DNA of 64,000 bases from Stutzerimonas stutzeri (GTDB lineage: Bacteria > Pseudomonadota > Gammaproteobacteria > Pseudomonadales > Pseudomonadaceae), in the NCBI RefSeq assembly GCF_002890895.1, contig NZ_POUL01000005.1, forward strand, positions 310,001-374,000, given 5' to 3'. Positions 46,026 through 55,645 of the stretch are shown here, piece after piece; the stretch's first letter is position 1, and every line of letters starts with the position of its first letter. The notes below the pieces were generated by a model. That model made no database searches and was not told where the DNA came from. It was given only the letters and a program-made list of their open reading frames with translations. Position numbers and translations under genes: made by a program.

Positions 46026-47452
46026 ACAAGTCACTATTGAGCCTGGCGCTGATGGCAGCGCTGAGCGGTTGCTCGTTAATACCGGATTACCAGCGACCTG
46101 ACGCACCTACGGCTGCCAGCTGGCCCGAGGGTGAAGCGTATGACGGCTCAGCCAGTGCAGCGAAAGGGCAGCAGATGGAGATGGACTGGCAGTCCTTCTT
46201 CAAGGACCCTGCGCTGCGTGAACTGATAAAGGTGGCCCTGGAAAACAACCGCGACCTGCGTATCGCTGCGCTGAACGTCGATGCTTATCGCGCCCTTTAT
46301 CGCGTGCAGCGGGCCGATGTGTTGCCGCTGGTAAGTGGCGATGCAGCCGGTAGCCGTACTCGGACCCCGGGCGATCTCAACCAGACCGGCCAGGGCGCCA
46401 TCAGCAGTCAGTACAGTGCGACGCTTGGGGTGTCCTGGGAGCTCGATCTGTTCGGGCGTCTGGGTAGCCTGCGCGAGCAGGCATTGCAGGAATTCCTCGC
46501 CACCGAGGCGGCCCAGCGGAGCACGCGGATCAGCCTGATCGCCAGCGTTGCCAACGCCTGGCTGACCTTGCAGGCCGATCAGGCCCTGTTGCTGGTGAGC
46601 CGCGACACACTCAAGGCCTTCGAAGAAAGCCTCTCGCTCACCCAGCGCAGTTTCGACGTTGGCGTAGCCTCGGCGCTTGAGTTGAGCCAGGCACGCAGCG
46701 CGGTCGATACGGCACGGGTAGGGATCGAGCGTTACACCCGCCAGGTTGCCCAGGACCGCAACGCCCTTGCCTTGCTGCTTGGTCGGAATATTCCGGTGGA
46801 GCTGCCGGCCGATGGTCGGCTGGAGCGCGACCTGCTGGCCACGGTTCCGGTGGGGCTGCCGTCGGACCTGCTCTATAAACGACCGGACATCATTCAAGCC
46901 GAATACCAGCTACGCGCCGCCAATGCGAATATCGGGGCGGCGAGGGCAGCGTTCTTTCCGCGCATCAGCCTCACCGGGGCGGTGGGTACCGCGAGCAGTG
47001 AACTGTCCGGGCTGTTCGATGGCGGCTCCAGCTACTGGAACTTCGCCCCGAGCATCAGTGTGCCGATCTTTAATGCCGGGCAGCTGCGGGCCAACCTCGA
47101 CTATGCCGAGATCAGCCGCAATATCCAGGTGGCGCAGTATGAGCAGGCCATCCAGACAGCTTTCCGGGAAGTGGCGGATGGGCTGGCTGCTCAATCGACG
47201 TACGTTCGCCAAGTGCAGGCTCAGCGCGATCTGTTGGAAACCAGTCAGGATTATTATCGTCTGGCCGAGCGCCGTTACCGCACCGGTATAGACAGCTATC
47301 TGACGCTCCTCGATGCACAGCGACAGCTGTTCGAAGTACAGCAGCAATTCATCAGCGACCGTCTGGCGCAGATGGTCAGCGAGGTCGAGCTGTTCAAAGC
47401 GTTGGGCGGCGGTTGGGATGCCCAGGACGAGGCTATCCCGGGTCCGGGTTGA
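46022..47452 (+). CDS. ttgC: Outer-membrane efflux channel (OprM/TtgC type)
   Basis: A 476-residue NodT-family outer-membrane lipoprotein with lipobox LSGC (Cys17) and the RND OMF signature SLIPDYQRP just after it. The TolC-like helical repeats are evident ([21 protein letters not shown] and [31 protein letters not shown]). It forms the trimeric exit duct for the pump. The operon ends at a strong bidirectional terminator about 70 bp downstream. Confidence 0.95.
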   Translation: MNKSLLSLALMAALSGCSLIPDYQRPDAPTAASWPEGEAYDGSASAAKGQQMEMDWQSFFKDPALRELIKVALENNRDLRIAALNVDAYRALYRVQRADVLPLVSGDAAGSRTRTPGDLNQTGQGAISSQYSATLGVSWELDLFGRLGSLREQALQEFLATEAAQRSTRISLIASVANAWLTLQADQALLLVSRDTLKAFEESLSLTQRSFDVGVASALELSQARSAVDTARVGIERYTRQVAQDRNALALLLGRNIPVELPADGRLERDLLATVPVGLPSDLLYKRPDIIQAEYQLRAANANIGAARAAFFPRISLTGAVGTASSELSGLFDGGSSYWNFAPSISVPIFNAGQLRANLDYAEISRNIQVAQYEQAIQTAFREVADGLAAQSTYVRQVQAQRDLLETSQDYYRLAERRYRTGIDSYLTLLDAQRQLFEVQQQFISDRLAQMVSEVELFKALGGGWDAQDEAIPGPG

Positions 47453-47519
47453 CCTCGTGTTGCGGCGCTTGCCGTCGCTCGCTGATCTTATTGCTCGGCG
47501 AAGAGTAAAAGGCTCCAAC

Positions 47520-47549
47520 AAAAACGCCGCCCTGAAGGGCGGCGTTTTT
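47520..47549. terminator. Bidirectional terminator between ttgC and rhlE
   Basis: AAAAACGCCGCCC (47520-47532), loop TGAA, GGGCGGCGTTTTT (47537-47549). The stem has T-runs in both directions, so it can end both ttgABC (plus) and the helicase gene (minus, stop at 47564). Confidence 0.93.
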
Positions 47550-47563
47550 GTTTGTGCTACCTG

Positions 47564-49381
47564 TCAGCGATTGCGGGTCAGCAATGCTGGCTTCTCGCCA
47601 CGAGGCTTGGTTGGCAGTTGTTCCAGCTGCTCGATGCTGGGCAGGCGGTCCAGCTTCGACTCCTTGTGGATGATGACCGGCTGCTTTTCCTTCGGTTTCT
47701 CCGCAACGTCCCGACGGGCGCCACCGCTGTCACCCTCGATGCGGCGTCCTTCATTCTTGCGGCGTGGCTGGCTGCCACGGGCTGATTGGCCTTGACGCTT
47801 GCCTTTGCCCTGAGCGCCTGCACCGGCAGTAGCCGCGCGAGGGCCCGATGCGGCACGTGGTTGGCCGCCGGGTTGAGCCGGGGCGCCGGGGCGACGGCCA
47901 CGTCCCTGCTTGTTCTGGTAGGGACTGACATAGTCGACGCTGTTGCCGAAGTTATCGACTTCGTCATCAAGAAATACGTCCGGAGCGCGATCATTCGGTA
48001 TGCGAGGCGGACGGCTTGCCGGCGCGGCAGCTGTCTGCTCAGCTGAGCCCTGCGCTGGACGCGCATTGCGCGGCTTGTTGCGTCCGCGACGGTTGCGGTC
48101 GCCCGCTTTCGGCTCGCCAGCGGCCGCTTCGGTGGTTTTGGCGGCGCGCTCGCCGCGCGGTTTGCGTTCGGTATTGTGGGTAGGACGAGGCTGGCGCGGT
48201 TCGCGAACTTCCGGCTTCTCCGCTTCTATGGATGCGGCGTCGAAACCCATCAGGTCACCGTCGGGAATCTTCTGCTTGGTCATCCGCTCGATGCCTTTGA
48301 GGAGCTTTTCCTCATCGGGTGCAACCAGCGAAATCGCTTCGCCGCTGCGACCGGCGCGGCCGGTACGACCGATGCGGTGAACGTAATCTTCCTCGACATT
48401 GGGCAGCTCGAAGTTGACCACGTGTGGCAGCTGGTCGATGTCCAGGCCGCGAGCCGCGATGTCAGTCGCAACCAGAATGCGCACGGCATTTGCCTTGAAG
48501 TCAGCCAGTGCTTTGGTACGAGCGTTCTGGCTCTTGTTGCCGTGAATCGCGACAGCCGGCAGGCCGTGCTTGTCAAGGTACTCGGCGAGGCGGTTGGCGC
48601 CATGCTTGGTGCGGGTGAACACCAGCACCTGTTCCCAGGCACCCTGAGTGATCAGGTGAGCCAGCAGGGCGCGCTTGTGTGTGGCCGGCAGACGGAAGAC
48701 CCGTTGCTCGATACGCTCGACCGTCGTGTTCGGAGGCGTGACCTGAATTTTCTCCGGCTCGTGCAGCAGCTTGCTGGCGAGGTCGGTGATGTCCTTGGAG
48801 AAGGTCGCCGAAAACAGCAGGTTCTGGCGCTTGGTCGGTAGCTTGGCGAGAACCTTTTTGACGTCATGGATGAAGCCCATGTCGAGCATACGGTCGGCTT
48901 CGTCGAGGATCAGAATCTCCACGTGGGAGAGGTCGACGGCCTTCTGGTTGGCCAGGTCCAGCAAGCGGCCAGGGCAGGCGACGAGCACGTCGAGGCCCTT
49001 GGCAATCGCCTGCACCTGCGGGTTCATGCCGACGCCGCCGAAGATGACCGCGCTTTTCAGCGGCAGGTCGCGGGCGTACAGCTTGAAGCTGTCGTGAACC
49101 TGGGCGGCGAGTTCGCGCGTCGGTGTCAGCACCAATACGCGTGGCTGACGCGGACCGTGGCGGTGCTCGCGATCGGGATGGCCACCCGGGAAAAGAATTT
49201 CCAGCACGGGGAGGGCAAAGCCACCGGTCTTGCCGGTTCCCGTCTGTGCAGCGACCATCAGGTCGCGTCCTTGCAACACGGCGGGAATGGCCCGCTGTTG
49301 CACTGGTGTAGGCTGGGTATAACCGGCAGCCTCGACGGCACCGGCCAAAGCCTCGGAGAGACCGAGGGAAGCAAAGGACAT
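47564..49381 (-). CDS. rhlE: DEAD-box RNA helicase, RhlE type
   Basis: A 605-residue ATP-dependent RNA helicase. The core (about 1-375) has the Q motif, Walker [18 protein letters not shown], the DEAD box in [17 protein letters not shown] in LFSATFS, and [11 protein letters not shown]. The last 220 residues are a low-complexity Arg/Pro/Gly/Ala-rich basic tail; such extensions in Pseudomonas RhlE2 are reported to bind RNA and RNase E. AGGA lies 8 nt before the ATG at 49381; the frame to 49423 has weaker support. Confidence 0.93.
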   Translation of the reverse strand: MSFASLGLSEALAGAVEAAGYTQPTPVQQRAIPAVLQGRDLMVAAQTGTGKTGGFALPVLEILFPGGHPDREHRHGPRQPRVLVLTPTRELAAQVHDSFKLYARDLPLKSAVIFGGVGMNPQVQAIAKGLDVLVACPGRLLDLANQKAVDLSHVEILILDEADRMLDMGFIHDVKKVLAKLPTKRQNLLFSATFSKDITDLASKLLHEPEKIQVTPPNTTVERIEQRVFRLPATHKRALLAHLITQGAWEQVLVFTRTKHGANRLAEYLDKHGLPAVAIHGNKSQNARTKALADFKANAVRILVATDIAARGLDIDQLPHVVNFELPNVEEDYVHRIGRTGRAGRSGEAISLVAPDEEKLLKGIERMTKQKIPDGDLMGFDAASIEAEKPEVREPRQPRPTHNTERKPRGERAAKTTEAAAGEPKAGDRNRRGRNKPRNARPAQGSAEQTAAAPASRPPRIPNDRAPDVFLDDEVDNFGNSVDYVSPYQNKQGRGRRPGAPAQPGGQPRAASGPRAATAGAGAQGKGKRQGQSARGSQPRRKNEGRRIEGDSGGARRDVAEKPKEKQPVIIHKESKLDRLPSIEQLEQLPTKPRGEKPALLTRNR

Positions 49382-49578
49382 GAGTAATCCTGTCTCGTAT
49401 AGGGCGAAGCCCTGGATGGTCATGCCTGGCTCGAATCGCGACTGGCGTGCGATCCCGTCCGGTCCTGCCGCATCTCAACGATGACGACATCCGGGCGTAA
49501 GCCTGGCGGAAGCGCGGAGTATAACAGAGCCTGTTATCACCGCATTGGTAGGACAGTGTGGCAGTTCGCAGGTTCATT

Positions 49579-49609
49579 GACCAGCTCCCTGTTTTTCAGG
49601 GAGCTGGTC
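49579..49609 (-). terminator. Hairpin after metF
   Basis: Perfect 13-bp stem (49579-49591 with 49597-49609) and a TTTTT loop begins 7 bp beyond the metF stop on the minus strand. There is no following T-run, so it may stabilise the mRNA end as much as terminate. Confidence 0.6.
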
Positions 49610-49615
49610 GTTGCG

Positions 49616-50467
49616 TCAGCGGCCCAGCTTGAGATTGTCCCAGATTGCCAGGCTCGGCTCGGCTTGGTTCAGGGTGTAGAAGTGCAACCCCGGCGCACCG
49701 CCGGCGAGCAGCTTCTCGCACATCTCGGTAATGACCTGCGCGCCGAACGTCTGGATGCTCTCCATGTCGTCACCGTAGGCTTCCAGCTGCTTGCGCACCC
49801 AGCGTGGAATCTCCGCACCGCAGGCATCTGAGAAGCGCGCCAGCTTGCTGTAGTTGGTGATCGGCATGATGCCCGGCACGATCGGCGTTTCGACGCCCAG
49901 CTTGCGCACGCGCTCGACGAAGTAGAAGTAGCAATCGGCGTTGAAGAAATACTGGGTGATGGCGCTGTCGGCGCCGGCCTTGGCCTTGCGCACGAAATTG
50001 GCCAGGTCATCCTCGAAATTGCGTGCTTGCGGATGCATTTCCGGATAGGCAGCGATTTCGATGTGGAAGTGGTCGCCGGTTTCGGCGCGAATGAATTCCA
50101 CCAGCTCATTGGCATAGCGCAGCTCACCGCTGGCCATGCCCATGCCCGACGGCAGATCACCGCGCAGGGCGACAATGCGTTTGATGCCGGCGTCCTTGTA
50201 CAGGTTGAGCAGCTCGCGCAGCTCCTGCTTGCTGCCGCCGACGCAGGATAGGTGCGGCGCCGTGGACACTTTAACCTCGCCGTCCAGCTGCAGCACGGTG
50301 TTCAAGGTGCGATCGCGTGTCGAGCCGCCAGCACCGTAAGTGCAGGAGAAGAAGTCCGGTTTGTATTCGGCCAGGCACCTGGCAGTGGCCAGGAGTTTTT
50401 CGTGCCCGGCGTCGGTCTTGGTCGGAAAGAACTCGAAGCTGAAGCTATGGCTACGTGTGTGTGACAT
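49616..50467 (-). CDS. metF: Methylenetetrahydrofolate reductase
   Basis: A flavoprotein that reduces 5,10-methylene-THF to 5-methyl-THF, the methyl donor for methionine. The 283-residue TIM barrel starts SFEFFPTKTDAG, has FFSCTYGAGGSTRD, LRGDLPSGMG, ADSAITQYFFNADCYF and the C-terminal GAPGLHFYTLNQ signature. AAGGAA lies 6 nt before the ATG at 50467. It is 77 bp downstream of ahcY on the same strand, so the ahcY riboswitch may also influence it. Confidence 0.97.
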   Translation of the reverse strand: MSHTRSHSFSFEFFPTKTDAGHEKLLATARCLAEYKPDFFSCTYGAGGSTRDRTLNTVLQLDGEVKVSTAPHLSCVGGSKQELRELLNLYKDAGIKRIVALRGDLPSGMGMASGELRYANELVEFIRAETGDHFHIEIAAYPEMHPQARNFEDDLANFVRKAKAGADSAITQYFFNADCYFYFVERVRKLGVETPIVPGIMPITNYSKLARFSDACGAEIPRWVRKQLEAYGDDMESIQTFGAQVITEMCEKLLAGGAPGLHFYTLNQAEPSLAIWDNLKLGR

Positions 50468-50488
50468 GACAATTCCTTTCGGCAATCA

Positions 50489-50534
50489 GCCGCACCGCAC
50501 TCGGACGAACTGGTCGCCAGAGTGCCGATGCGGC
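50489..50534 (-). other. Extended hairpin in the ahcY-metF gap
   Basis: GCCGCA (50489-50494) pairs with TGCGGC (50529-50534), and inner GCACTC (50497-50502) pairs with GAGTGC (50520-50525). It fills the gap between ahcY and metF and could attenuate or stabilise the dicistronic RNA. No T-run is seen. Confidence 0.45.
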
Positions 50535-50544
50535 ATGGCCTCGA

Positions 50545-51954
50545 TTAGTAGCGGTAGCTATCCGGCTTGAACGGGCCTTCGACTTCAACGCCGATGTACT
50601 CGGCCTGGCTCGGCGTCAGGCGAGTAATGACACCGCCGAAGCCCTTGACCATTTCCGCTGCGACTTCCTCGTCGAGCTTCTTCGGCAGCACCATGACGGT
50701 GACGTTCGCGGTCTTTTCAGTGACCGGCAGGTCGGCAAACTTCTCGTTGAACAGGTGGATCTGCGCGAGCACCTGATTGGCGAACGAGCCGTCCATGATC
50801 CGGCTCGGGTGACCGGTCGCGTTACCCAGGTTCACCAGGCGGCCTTCGGCCAACAGGATCAGGTAATCGTCGTTCTGCGCATCGAAGCTGCCCGGACCGG
50901 TGCGGTGAATTTTGTGCACCTGCGGCTTGACCTCTTCCCACGCCCAGTTCTTGCGGGTGAAGGCTGTGTCGATTTCGTTATCGAAATGGCCGATGTTGCA
51001 GACTACGGCGCGCTTCTTCAGCGCTTTGAGCATGCCGGCGTCACACACGTTGGCGTTGCCGGTGGTGGTGACGATCAGGTCGACCTTGCCCAACAATGCA
51101 GTGTCGATGCACGCGTCGGTACCGTCGTTCAGACCGTCCTTGTACGGGGAGACCAGTTCGAAGCCGTCCATGCAGGCCTGCATGGCGCAGATCGGGTCGA
51201 CTTCCGAAACCTTGACGATCATGCCTTCCTGACGCAGCGACTGAGCCGAGCCCTTGCCCACGTCGCCGTAGCCAATGACCAGCGCCTGCTTGCCGGACAG
51301 CAGATGGTCGGTGGCGCGCTTGATGGCATCGTTCAGGCTGTGGCGGCAGCCGTACTTGTTGTCGTTCTTGCTCTTGGTGACCGAGTCGTTGACGTTGATC
51401 GCCGGGATCTTCAGGGTGCCTTTCTTCAGCATGTCCTGCAGGCGATGCACGCCGGTGGTGGTTTCTTCGGTGACGCCATGGACGCGCTCCAGCACCTGCG
51501 GGTACTTGTCGTGCAGGATCTGGGTCAGGTCGCCGCCGTCGTCGAGAATCATGTTGGCGTCCCACGGCTGGCCGTCCTTGAGGATGGTCTGCTCGATGCA
51601 CCACTCGTACTCTTCTTCAGTTTCGCCTTTCCAGGCGAACACCGGGATGCCCGCCGCGGCGATGGCTGCAGCGGCCTGATCCTGAGTGGAGAAGATGTTA
51701 CAGCTGGACCAGCGTACTTCGGCGCCAAGGGCGGTCAGCGTCTCGATCAGCACGGCGGTCTGGATGGTCATGTGGATGCAGCCGAGGATCTTTGCGCCTT
51801 TCAGCGGCTGCTCGCCGGCGTACTTGTGGCGCAGTCCCATCAGGGCAGGCATTTCTGATTCGGCGATGATGATTTCGCGACGACCCCAATCGGCCAGGGA
51901 AATGTCGGCGACCTTGAAATCGTTGAAACCTGCAGGCGTCATGACAGCGCTCAT
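50545..51954 (-). CDS. ahcY: Adenosylhomocysteinase
   Basis: Hydrolyses S-adenosylhomocysteine to adenosine and homocysteine, removing the product inhibitor of methyltransferases. The 469-residue product carries [23 protein letters not shown] at the N-terminus, the substrate region DDGGDLTQ, the NAD-binding [13 protein letters not shown], and the C-terminal [10 protein letters not shown]. It has the insertion typical of the long bacterial form. The ATG at 51954 is 9 nt after a GGAG. An SAH riboswitch occupies its leader. Confidence 0.98.
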   Translation of the reverse strand: MSAVMTPAGFNDFKVADISLADWGRREIIIAESEMPALMGLRHKYAGEQPLKGAKILGCIHMTIQTAVLIETLTALGAEVRWSSCNIFSTQDQAAAAIAAAGIPVFAWKGETEEEYEWCIEQTILKDGQPWDANMILDDGGDLTQILHDKYPQVLERVHGVTEETTTGVHRLQDMLKKGTLKIPAINVNDSVTKSKNDNKYGCRHSLNDAIKRATDHLLSGKQALVIGYGDVGKGSAQSLRQEGMIVKVSEVDPICAMQACMDGFELVSPYKDGLNDGTDACIDTALLGKVDLIVTTTGNANVCDAGMLKALKKRAVVCNIGHFDNEIDTAFTRKNWAWEEVKPQVHKIHRTGPGSFDAQNDDYLILLAEGRLVNLGNATGHPSRIMDGSFANQVLAQIHLFNEKFADLPVTEKTANVTVMVLPKKLDEEVAAEMVKGFGGVITRLTPSQAEYIGVEVEGPFKPDSYRY

Positions 51955-51963
51955 TGAAGAGTT

Positions 51964-51986
51964 CTCCATTCGTTTTGTGCGAATGG
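51964..51986 (-). promoter_or_regulatory. Ribosome-site hairpin in the ahcY leader
   Basis: On the minus strand CCATTCG (51986-51980) pairs with CGAATGG (51972-51966), and the GGAG Shine-Dalgarno (51967-51964) begins within the 3' arm. This stem could partly sequester the ribosome site and act as, or compete with, the expression platform of the riboswitch. Confidence 0.5.
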
Positions 51987-52012
51987 GCGCCGTTGATGCG
52001 TATGGTTAACGC

Positions 52013-52071
52013 CCTGTCCGAGCCTGACAGACCCCTGAATGGTAAGCCTGCTGCAGCGCCCCTCGGACAGG
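52013..52071 (-). promoter_or_regulatory. S-adenosylhomocysteine (SAH) riboswitch
   Basis: On the minus strand a 10-bp P1 stem (CCTGTCCGAG with CTCGGACAGG) encloses GGGCGCTGCAGCAGGC and TCAGGCTCGG. These are the conserved core elements of the SAH riboswitch (GAGGRGCGCUGC...CAGGCUCGG). It lies about 60 nt before ahcY, the classic target, and would turn expression on when SAH accumulates. Confidence 0.92.
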
Positions 52072-52114
52072 TGGCGGGCACGGCCGAACGGTGCCGGCGG
52101 TGTGAAGCCCGGCG

Positions 52115-52143
52115 ATTATAGCCGCGCCCGCAGAAGATCCCAA
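52115..52143 (-). promoter_or_regulatory. Sigma-70 promoter of ahcY
   Basis: On the minus strand TTGGGA (52143-52138) and a perfect TATAAT (52120-52115) are separated by 17 bp. The predicted start near 52108 places the entire riboswitch in a leader of about 150 nt. Confidence 0.75.
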
Positions 52144-52274
52144 GCCCGGCGCGCAATGCTGATCAGCGAGCGTGATTGGTATCTCGGGCGCAGCTCCACC
52201 GATCAATACGCCGGCCTACATGCCGGCCAGCTGGCCGGCGGTCGGACTGCTTTTCAACTGGCCTTCGAAAGGTC
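52144..52274. other. Intergenic segment between ahcY promoter and dctM
   Basis: No gene is seen. An 18-bp perfect palindrome GCCGGCCAGCTGGCCGGC lies at 52222-52239, preceded by another GCCGGC at about 52210. It may form a 3' hairpin for the TRAP operon transcript, whose last gene ends at 52275, although it lacks a T-run. Confidence 0.5.
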
Positions 52275-53573
52275 TCAGATGAAACCCAGTATACGAGGCA
52301 GGAAAAGCGAGAGCTCCGGTACGAAGGTCGTGACTATCATCACGGGCAACGCCACGAAGGCCATCAGCGCCAGCGCTGGCGCTACGGTTTTGTGGATAGA
52401 GACTTTGCCGATTCGACACGCCATATAGAGGATCGGGGCGACCGGTGGGCTGTTGGCGCCGATCACGACGGAGCAGGCGACGATCGAGGCGAAATGAACC
52501 GGATGCACGCCGCTTTCGACCATCAAAGGCAGGAACAAAGGCGCAATCACCACCGTGACCGATACATCGTCCATGATCATGCCGGCGATGATCAGGAAGA
52601 TGTTCACTGCGATCAGGATCAACAATGGATTCTGAATCAGGTGGGTCACCAGCTCGGTCAGGTCCTGCGGAATCCGCTCGGATGCCAGGATTCGCCCGAT
52701 CATAAAACTGAACAGGAGGATGAGAATCACCGTGCCGGTAGTCTCGGCCGCGGAGACCACGCTGCGGGCAAAGCTGCCCAGGTTGAGATCGCGGTAGACG
52801 AAAAAGCCGATGAACATGGCCGCGAACGCAGCCACCGCTGCGGCCTCGGTGGGGGTGAATATGCCCCCGTAGATCCCGCCGAGAATGATCACGGGCAGTG
52901 ACAGCGCCGGAATGGCGCGCAGGGTTGCTTTGCCTTTACCCGGAAGCTGCCCGATACCGTCGCCTGCGGCACTCGTGACTTCATCAAAGAAGCGACCGAC
53001 ACTGAAACGGTTGGCCGCGATCAAGCCAATGATCAGTAGTACCGCCGGTCCAACCGAGGCGGCAAAACAGGCTGCCACTGACTGACGGGTTACCACTGCA
53101 AACAAGATCATCGTGATCGAGGGTGGAATCAGAATGCCCAGCAGCGATGAAATACCCAGCAGCGCGGCCGAGTAACTGCGTGGGTAACCGCGTTGCTCCA
53201 GTGGGCCGATCATGATCGTGCCGATCGAGGCGACAGCAGCGGTAGCCGTACCGGCGATGGCGCCAAAGATGCCGGATGCCATCACCATCGAGGCGCCCAT
53301 GCCGCCACGGCGCCTGCCGATCATGACTTCGATGAAATCGACCAGCCGACGGGCGATTCCTCCGCTCTGCATCAGGTAGCCGGTTAATACGAACAGCGGC
53401 AGCGCAATCAGAATTACCGAGTCGAGAGAGCGGTAGCCCTGCAGCATCATGGTGTTCAGATTGGCATCGTAGGCGTACACCAAATACGCCAAGACGCCGG
53501 CGAACGACCAGGCGACAGGTACACCGATGATCATCAGCAGTATCAACAGGCCAATTGCAATAAAACCTTCCAT
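52275..53573 (-). CDS. dctM: TRAP transporter large permease (DctM)
   Basis: A 432-residue membrane protein with about 12 helices, the secondary-transport channel of a TRAP system that uses a sodium or proton gradient. It begins MEGFIAIGLLILLMIIGVPVAWSFAG and has the family segments GIFGAIAGTATAAVASIGTIM, LLGILIPPSITMILFAVVT and GGIYGGIFTPTEAAAVAAF. It follows dctQ by a single base. The likely substrate class is organic anions such as C4-dicarboxylates; it cannot be fixed from sequence. Confidence 0.95.
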   Translation of the reverse strand: MEGFIAIGLLILLMIIGVPVAWSFAGVLAYLVYAYDANLNTMMLQGYRSLDSVILIALPLFVLTGYLMQSGGIARRLVDFIEVMIGRRRGGMGASMVMASGIFGAIAGTATAAVASIGTIMIGPLEQRGYPRSYSAALLGISSLLGILIPPSITMILFAVVTRQSVAACFAASVGPAVLLIIGLIAANRFSVGRFFDEVTSAAGDGIGQLPGKGKATLRAIPALSLPVIILGGIYGGIFTPTEAAAVAAFAAMFIGFFVYRDLNLGSFARSVVSAAETTGTVILILLFSFMIGRILASERIPQDLTELVTHLIQNPLLILIAVNIFLIIAGMIMDDVSVTVVIAPLFLPLMVESGVHPVHFASIVACSVVIGANSPPVAPILYMACRIGKVSIHKTVAPALALMAFVALPVMIVTTFVPELSLFLPRILGFI

Positions 53574-53574
53574 A

Positions 53575-54087
53575 TCAAAGCTCCTTTTGGCTCAGCTGTT
53601 TAATGCCGGCCAGTGAGCCGATGACGTCCCTCAGCGAGTAGCAGCTGCAACCAATGGCCGCGAGCATGATGGATGCCTGGGGCAACCACAGCGGGATGCC
53701 CATTCCCGGGGTCGATTGCGGACGGCGAAGCCCCCAGCTCAGCATGCGGTAGGCGAGTACCACGAAGAACAGGCAGATCAGGAACGAAATCAGCGAGATC
53801 AGAGCCTTGTGGATCAGCTGAAATCGCTGGTCGGTGATCTTCAACTCGATGAAGTCGACCTTGAGATGCTCGTTGCGCCGGCAGGCGATGGTGCCCCCGA
53901 GCATATAAAGCCACATGCCGAACAGCATGATCAGCTCCAGCAATCCCACTATGGACCAGCCGAACACATAGCGGGCCAACACCAGAAACAACATCAGACC
54001 AACCACCAGCAGACTGGCAACGAACGCTGCGGCCTCTAACAACCAGCCCACGCCTTTATCCAGTCCGGAAAAGAATTCTCGGATCAT
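53575..54087 (-). CDS. dctQ: TRAP transporter small permease (DctQ)
   Basis: A 170-residue four-helix membrane protein that pairs with DctM. The family segment LGMWLYMLGGTIACRRNEHLKVDFIE is present near residues 55-80 (reading ...FGMWLYMLGG), along with C-terminal helices. It lies 72 bp after dctP across a stable hairpin and directly before dctM. Confidence 0.93.
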   Translation of the reverse strand: MIREFFSGLDKGVGWLLEAAAFVASLLVVGLMLFLVLARYVFGWSIVGLLELIMLFGMWLYMLGGTIACRRNEHLKVDFIELKITDQRFQLIHKALISLISFLICLFFVVLAYRMLSWGLRRPQSTPGMGIPLWLPQASIMLAAIGCSCYSLRDVIGSLAGIKQLSQKEL

Positions 54088-54110
54088 TTTTCTTCCAGCG
54101 TATGAACAAG

Positions 54111-54131
54111 CCGGCCCGCAAAGCGGGCCGG
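54111..54131 (-). promoter_or_regulatory. Intercistronic hairpin between dctP and dctQ
   Basis: CCGGCCCGC (54111-54119), loop AAA, GCGGGCCGG (54123-54131). On the minus strand it lies about 28 nt after the dctP stop and is followed by CTTGTTC. Such hairpins commonly let the abundant binding protein be made in excess over the membrane subunits. Confidence 0.65.
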
Positions 54132-54159
54132 TTGTGGATTAAAGCCTGAAATTCGCTGA

Positions 54160-55176
54160 TTACAGCGCAGAGGCGTTCTTGCGGATGGTGTCCATGATCT
54201 CTGGGCCCACTTCCTTGTCCATCTGTGGCCAGACCTTCTCGCGCGCGGCTTTGGCGAATTCGCGGATCTGCGCCTCGTTAGGCTCGAAGTACTTCATGCC
54301 CGCTTCCTGAGCTTTGGCGATGTAGTAATCGTCCTGCTGTTTGGCAGCCTTGAACTGCTCGTTCATGATCTCGATAGCCGCGTCGCTGACGATCTTCTGC
54401 TCCTCTTCGCTCATGTTTTCCCAGGTGTCCTGGTTGGCGGACAGAATGCCGGTCATGAAGAAGTGCTTGGTCTGCACGTAGTAATCCAGGGAATCGCGGA
54501 AGTACTCGTAGTCCCAGTAGATGACGTTGCCGGCTTCACCATCGACCACGCCGGTCTGCAGCGCGGTGTAGACCTCGCCCCAATCGATTGCGGCGGTCTG
54601 GTAACCCAGCGCCTGCATGGTCTGTGGCGCCGGGAACACGGTCATGGTGCGTACTTTAAGGCCATTCGCATCGGCAATATTCAGTGCATATTTGCCTTTG
54701 GAGGCGACACCGTTGAACCCTTCCGGCCAGGGGCCGAAGAACTTCAGGCCGATATCGCTGTAAATCCCGCCCAGCATGTTATTGACCCAGCCGCCAGGGC
54801 TGTAGGCCTTGAGCGCTTCATCCCAGGACAGCGTCATGTAGGGTGTGTAGATAACGCCGATGCGCTTGTCGTAAGACGTCATCGGCCAGTTCAGCATCAG
54901 ATCGACGTCACCGGCGACATGCAGGTCAAACACTTCCTGCTGGCCGCCAAGCTCGTTCTGGTAGAAAACCTTGGCTTTGATCTCGCCGTCCGACTTTTGC
55001 TCGATCAGCTCGCCCCACTTTTTCAAGGCGTCGCCCGCCGGTGAACCCTTGGTGCCAGAGTCTGTAGCGAGTTTCAACGTCAGTGCCTGGGCATGCGTGC
55101 TCATTATCAAGACAGATGCTGCCGCACCAGCGAGCAACGTCTTCAGCGTGGCTTGGATTGTTCTCATTTTTTTCAC
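54160..55176 (-). CDS. dctP: TRAP transporter substrate-binding protein (DctP)
   Basis: A 338-residue periplasmic solute-binding protein with a Sec signal peptide (about residues 1-32, ending HAQA). The mature start LTLKLATDSGTKGSPAGDALKKWGELIEQKSDGEIKAKVF is typical of DctP. The ligand arginine region is in NGLKVRTMTVFP, and the family segment EVYTALQTGVVDGEAGNV is clear. A GTG at 55176 has AGGGAG 5 nt upstream; an ATG nine bases downstream is the alternative. It is the first gene of dctP-dctQ-dctM. Confidence 0.94.
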   Translation of the reverse strand: MKKMRTIQATLKTLLAGAAASVLIMSTHAQALTLKLATDSGTKGSPAGDALKKWGELIEQKSDGEIKAKVFYQNELGGQQEVFDLHVAGDVDLMLNWPMTSYDKRIGVIYTPYMTLSWDEALKAYSPGGWVNNMLGGIYSDIGLKFFGPWPEGFNGVASKGKYALNIADANGLKVRTMTVFPAPQTMQALGYQTAAIDWGEVYTALQTGVVDGEAGNVIYWDYEYFRDSLDYYVQTKHFFMTGILSANQDTWENMSEEEQKIVSDAAIEIMNEQFKAAKQQDDYYIAKAQEAGMKYFEPNEAQIREFAKAAREKVWPQMDKEVGPEIMDTIRKNASAL

Positions 55177-55512
55177 CCTAGCTCCCTAACGGTTATCGAA
55201 AAGTGCGCAGATAGGCGACAGGCCTGTGCGATGTCTAATAGGTTCTGCGCAACCAGCAGGGCCCACTCGACATGCCTTCCGCCCCGACCATCAAGCTTCG
55301 GGGCCTGTCAGCGCTTTGAAACAGGACCGCATTGCGCGGTGCATCAAGGCCTATTCCTGATGCACGGGGTCTGTCAGGCTCCACGGTTCAGCCGTAGCGA
55401 CAGGGCGCAAGGTTTGCGGTCAAGTACGGACCCGATGGTACGAATGCCATCCTGGGCGAGTGTTCTGGAAGCGACGCGTTGGCACCGGAAAACGATGCGG
55501 CAGTGACGGATA

Positions 55513-55526
55513 TTGATTTACGTCAA
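55513..55526. promoter_or_regulatory. Anr/FNR-type box
   Basis: TTGAT-TTAC-GTCAA matches the Anr/Dnr/FNR consensus TTGAT-N4-ATCAA at 9 of 10 fixed positions, with the GTCAA variant common in pseudomonads. No annotated start is at the usual distance on either strand. dctP starts about 340 bp away on the minus strand. Confidence 0.6.
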
Positions 55527-55573
55527 CGCTTCGGAGGGTTGGAGCCCGCGGGCAGCTAGTGGAGGCAAGAGTC

Positions 55574-55645
55574 GTGTGGCTCTGGATCCTCTCAGGATTT
55601 CGAGCAATTCGAGCAGACACTACGCGGTTGGCTTTCTCCAGATGA
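55574..55645 (+). CDS. Possible 23-residue small protein
   Basis: A perfect GGAGG (55561-55565) lies 8 nt before a GTG that opens a 23-codon frame beginning (f)MWLWILSGFRAIR and ending at TGA 55643-55645. An overlapping ATGA starts a second short basic frame (to 55692). The placement downstream of the Anr box makes it interesting, but a frame this short may be chance. No homologue is recognised. Confidence 0.2.
   Translation: MWLWILSGFRAIRADTTRLAFSR

Noticed and set aside
55225..55260. Sigma-54-like element upstream of dctP
   Set aside because: On the minus strand the GG and GC elements are one base too far apart.
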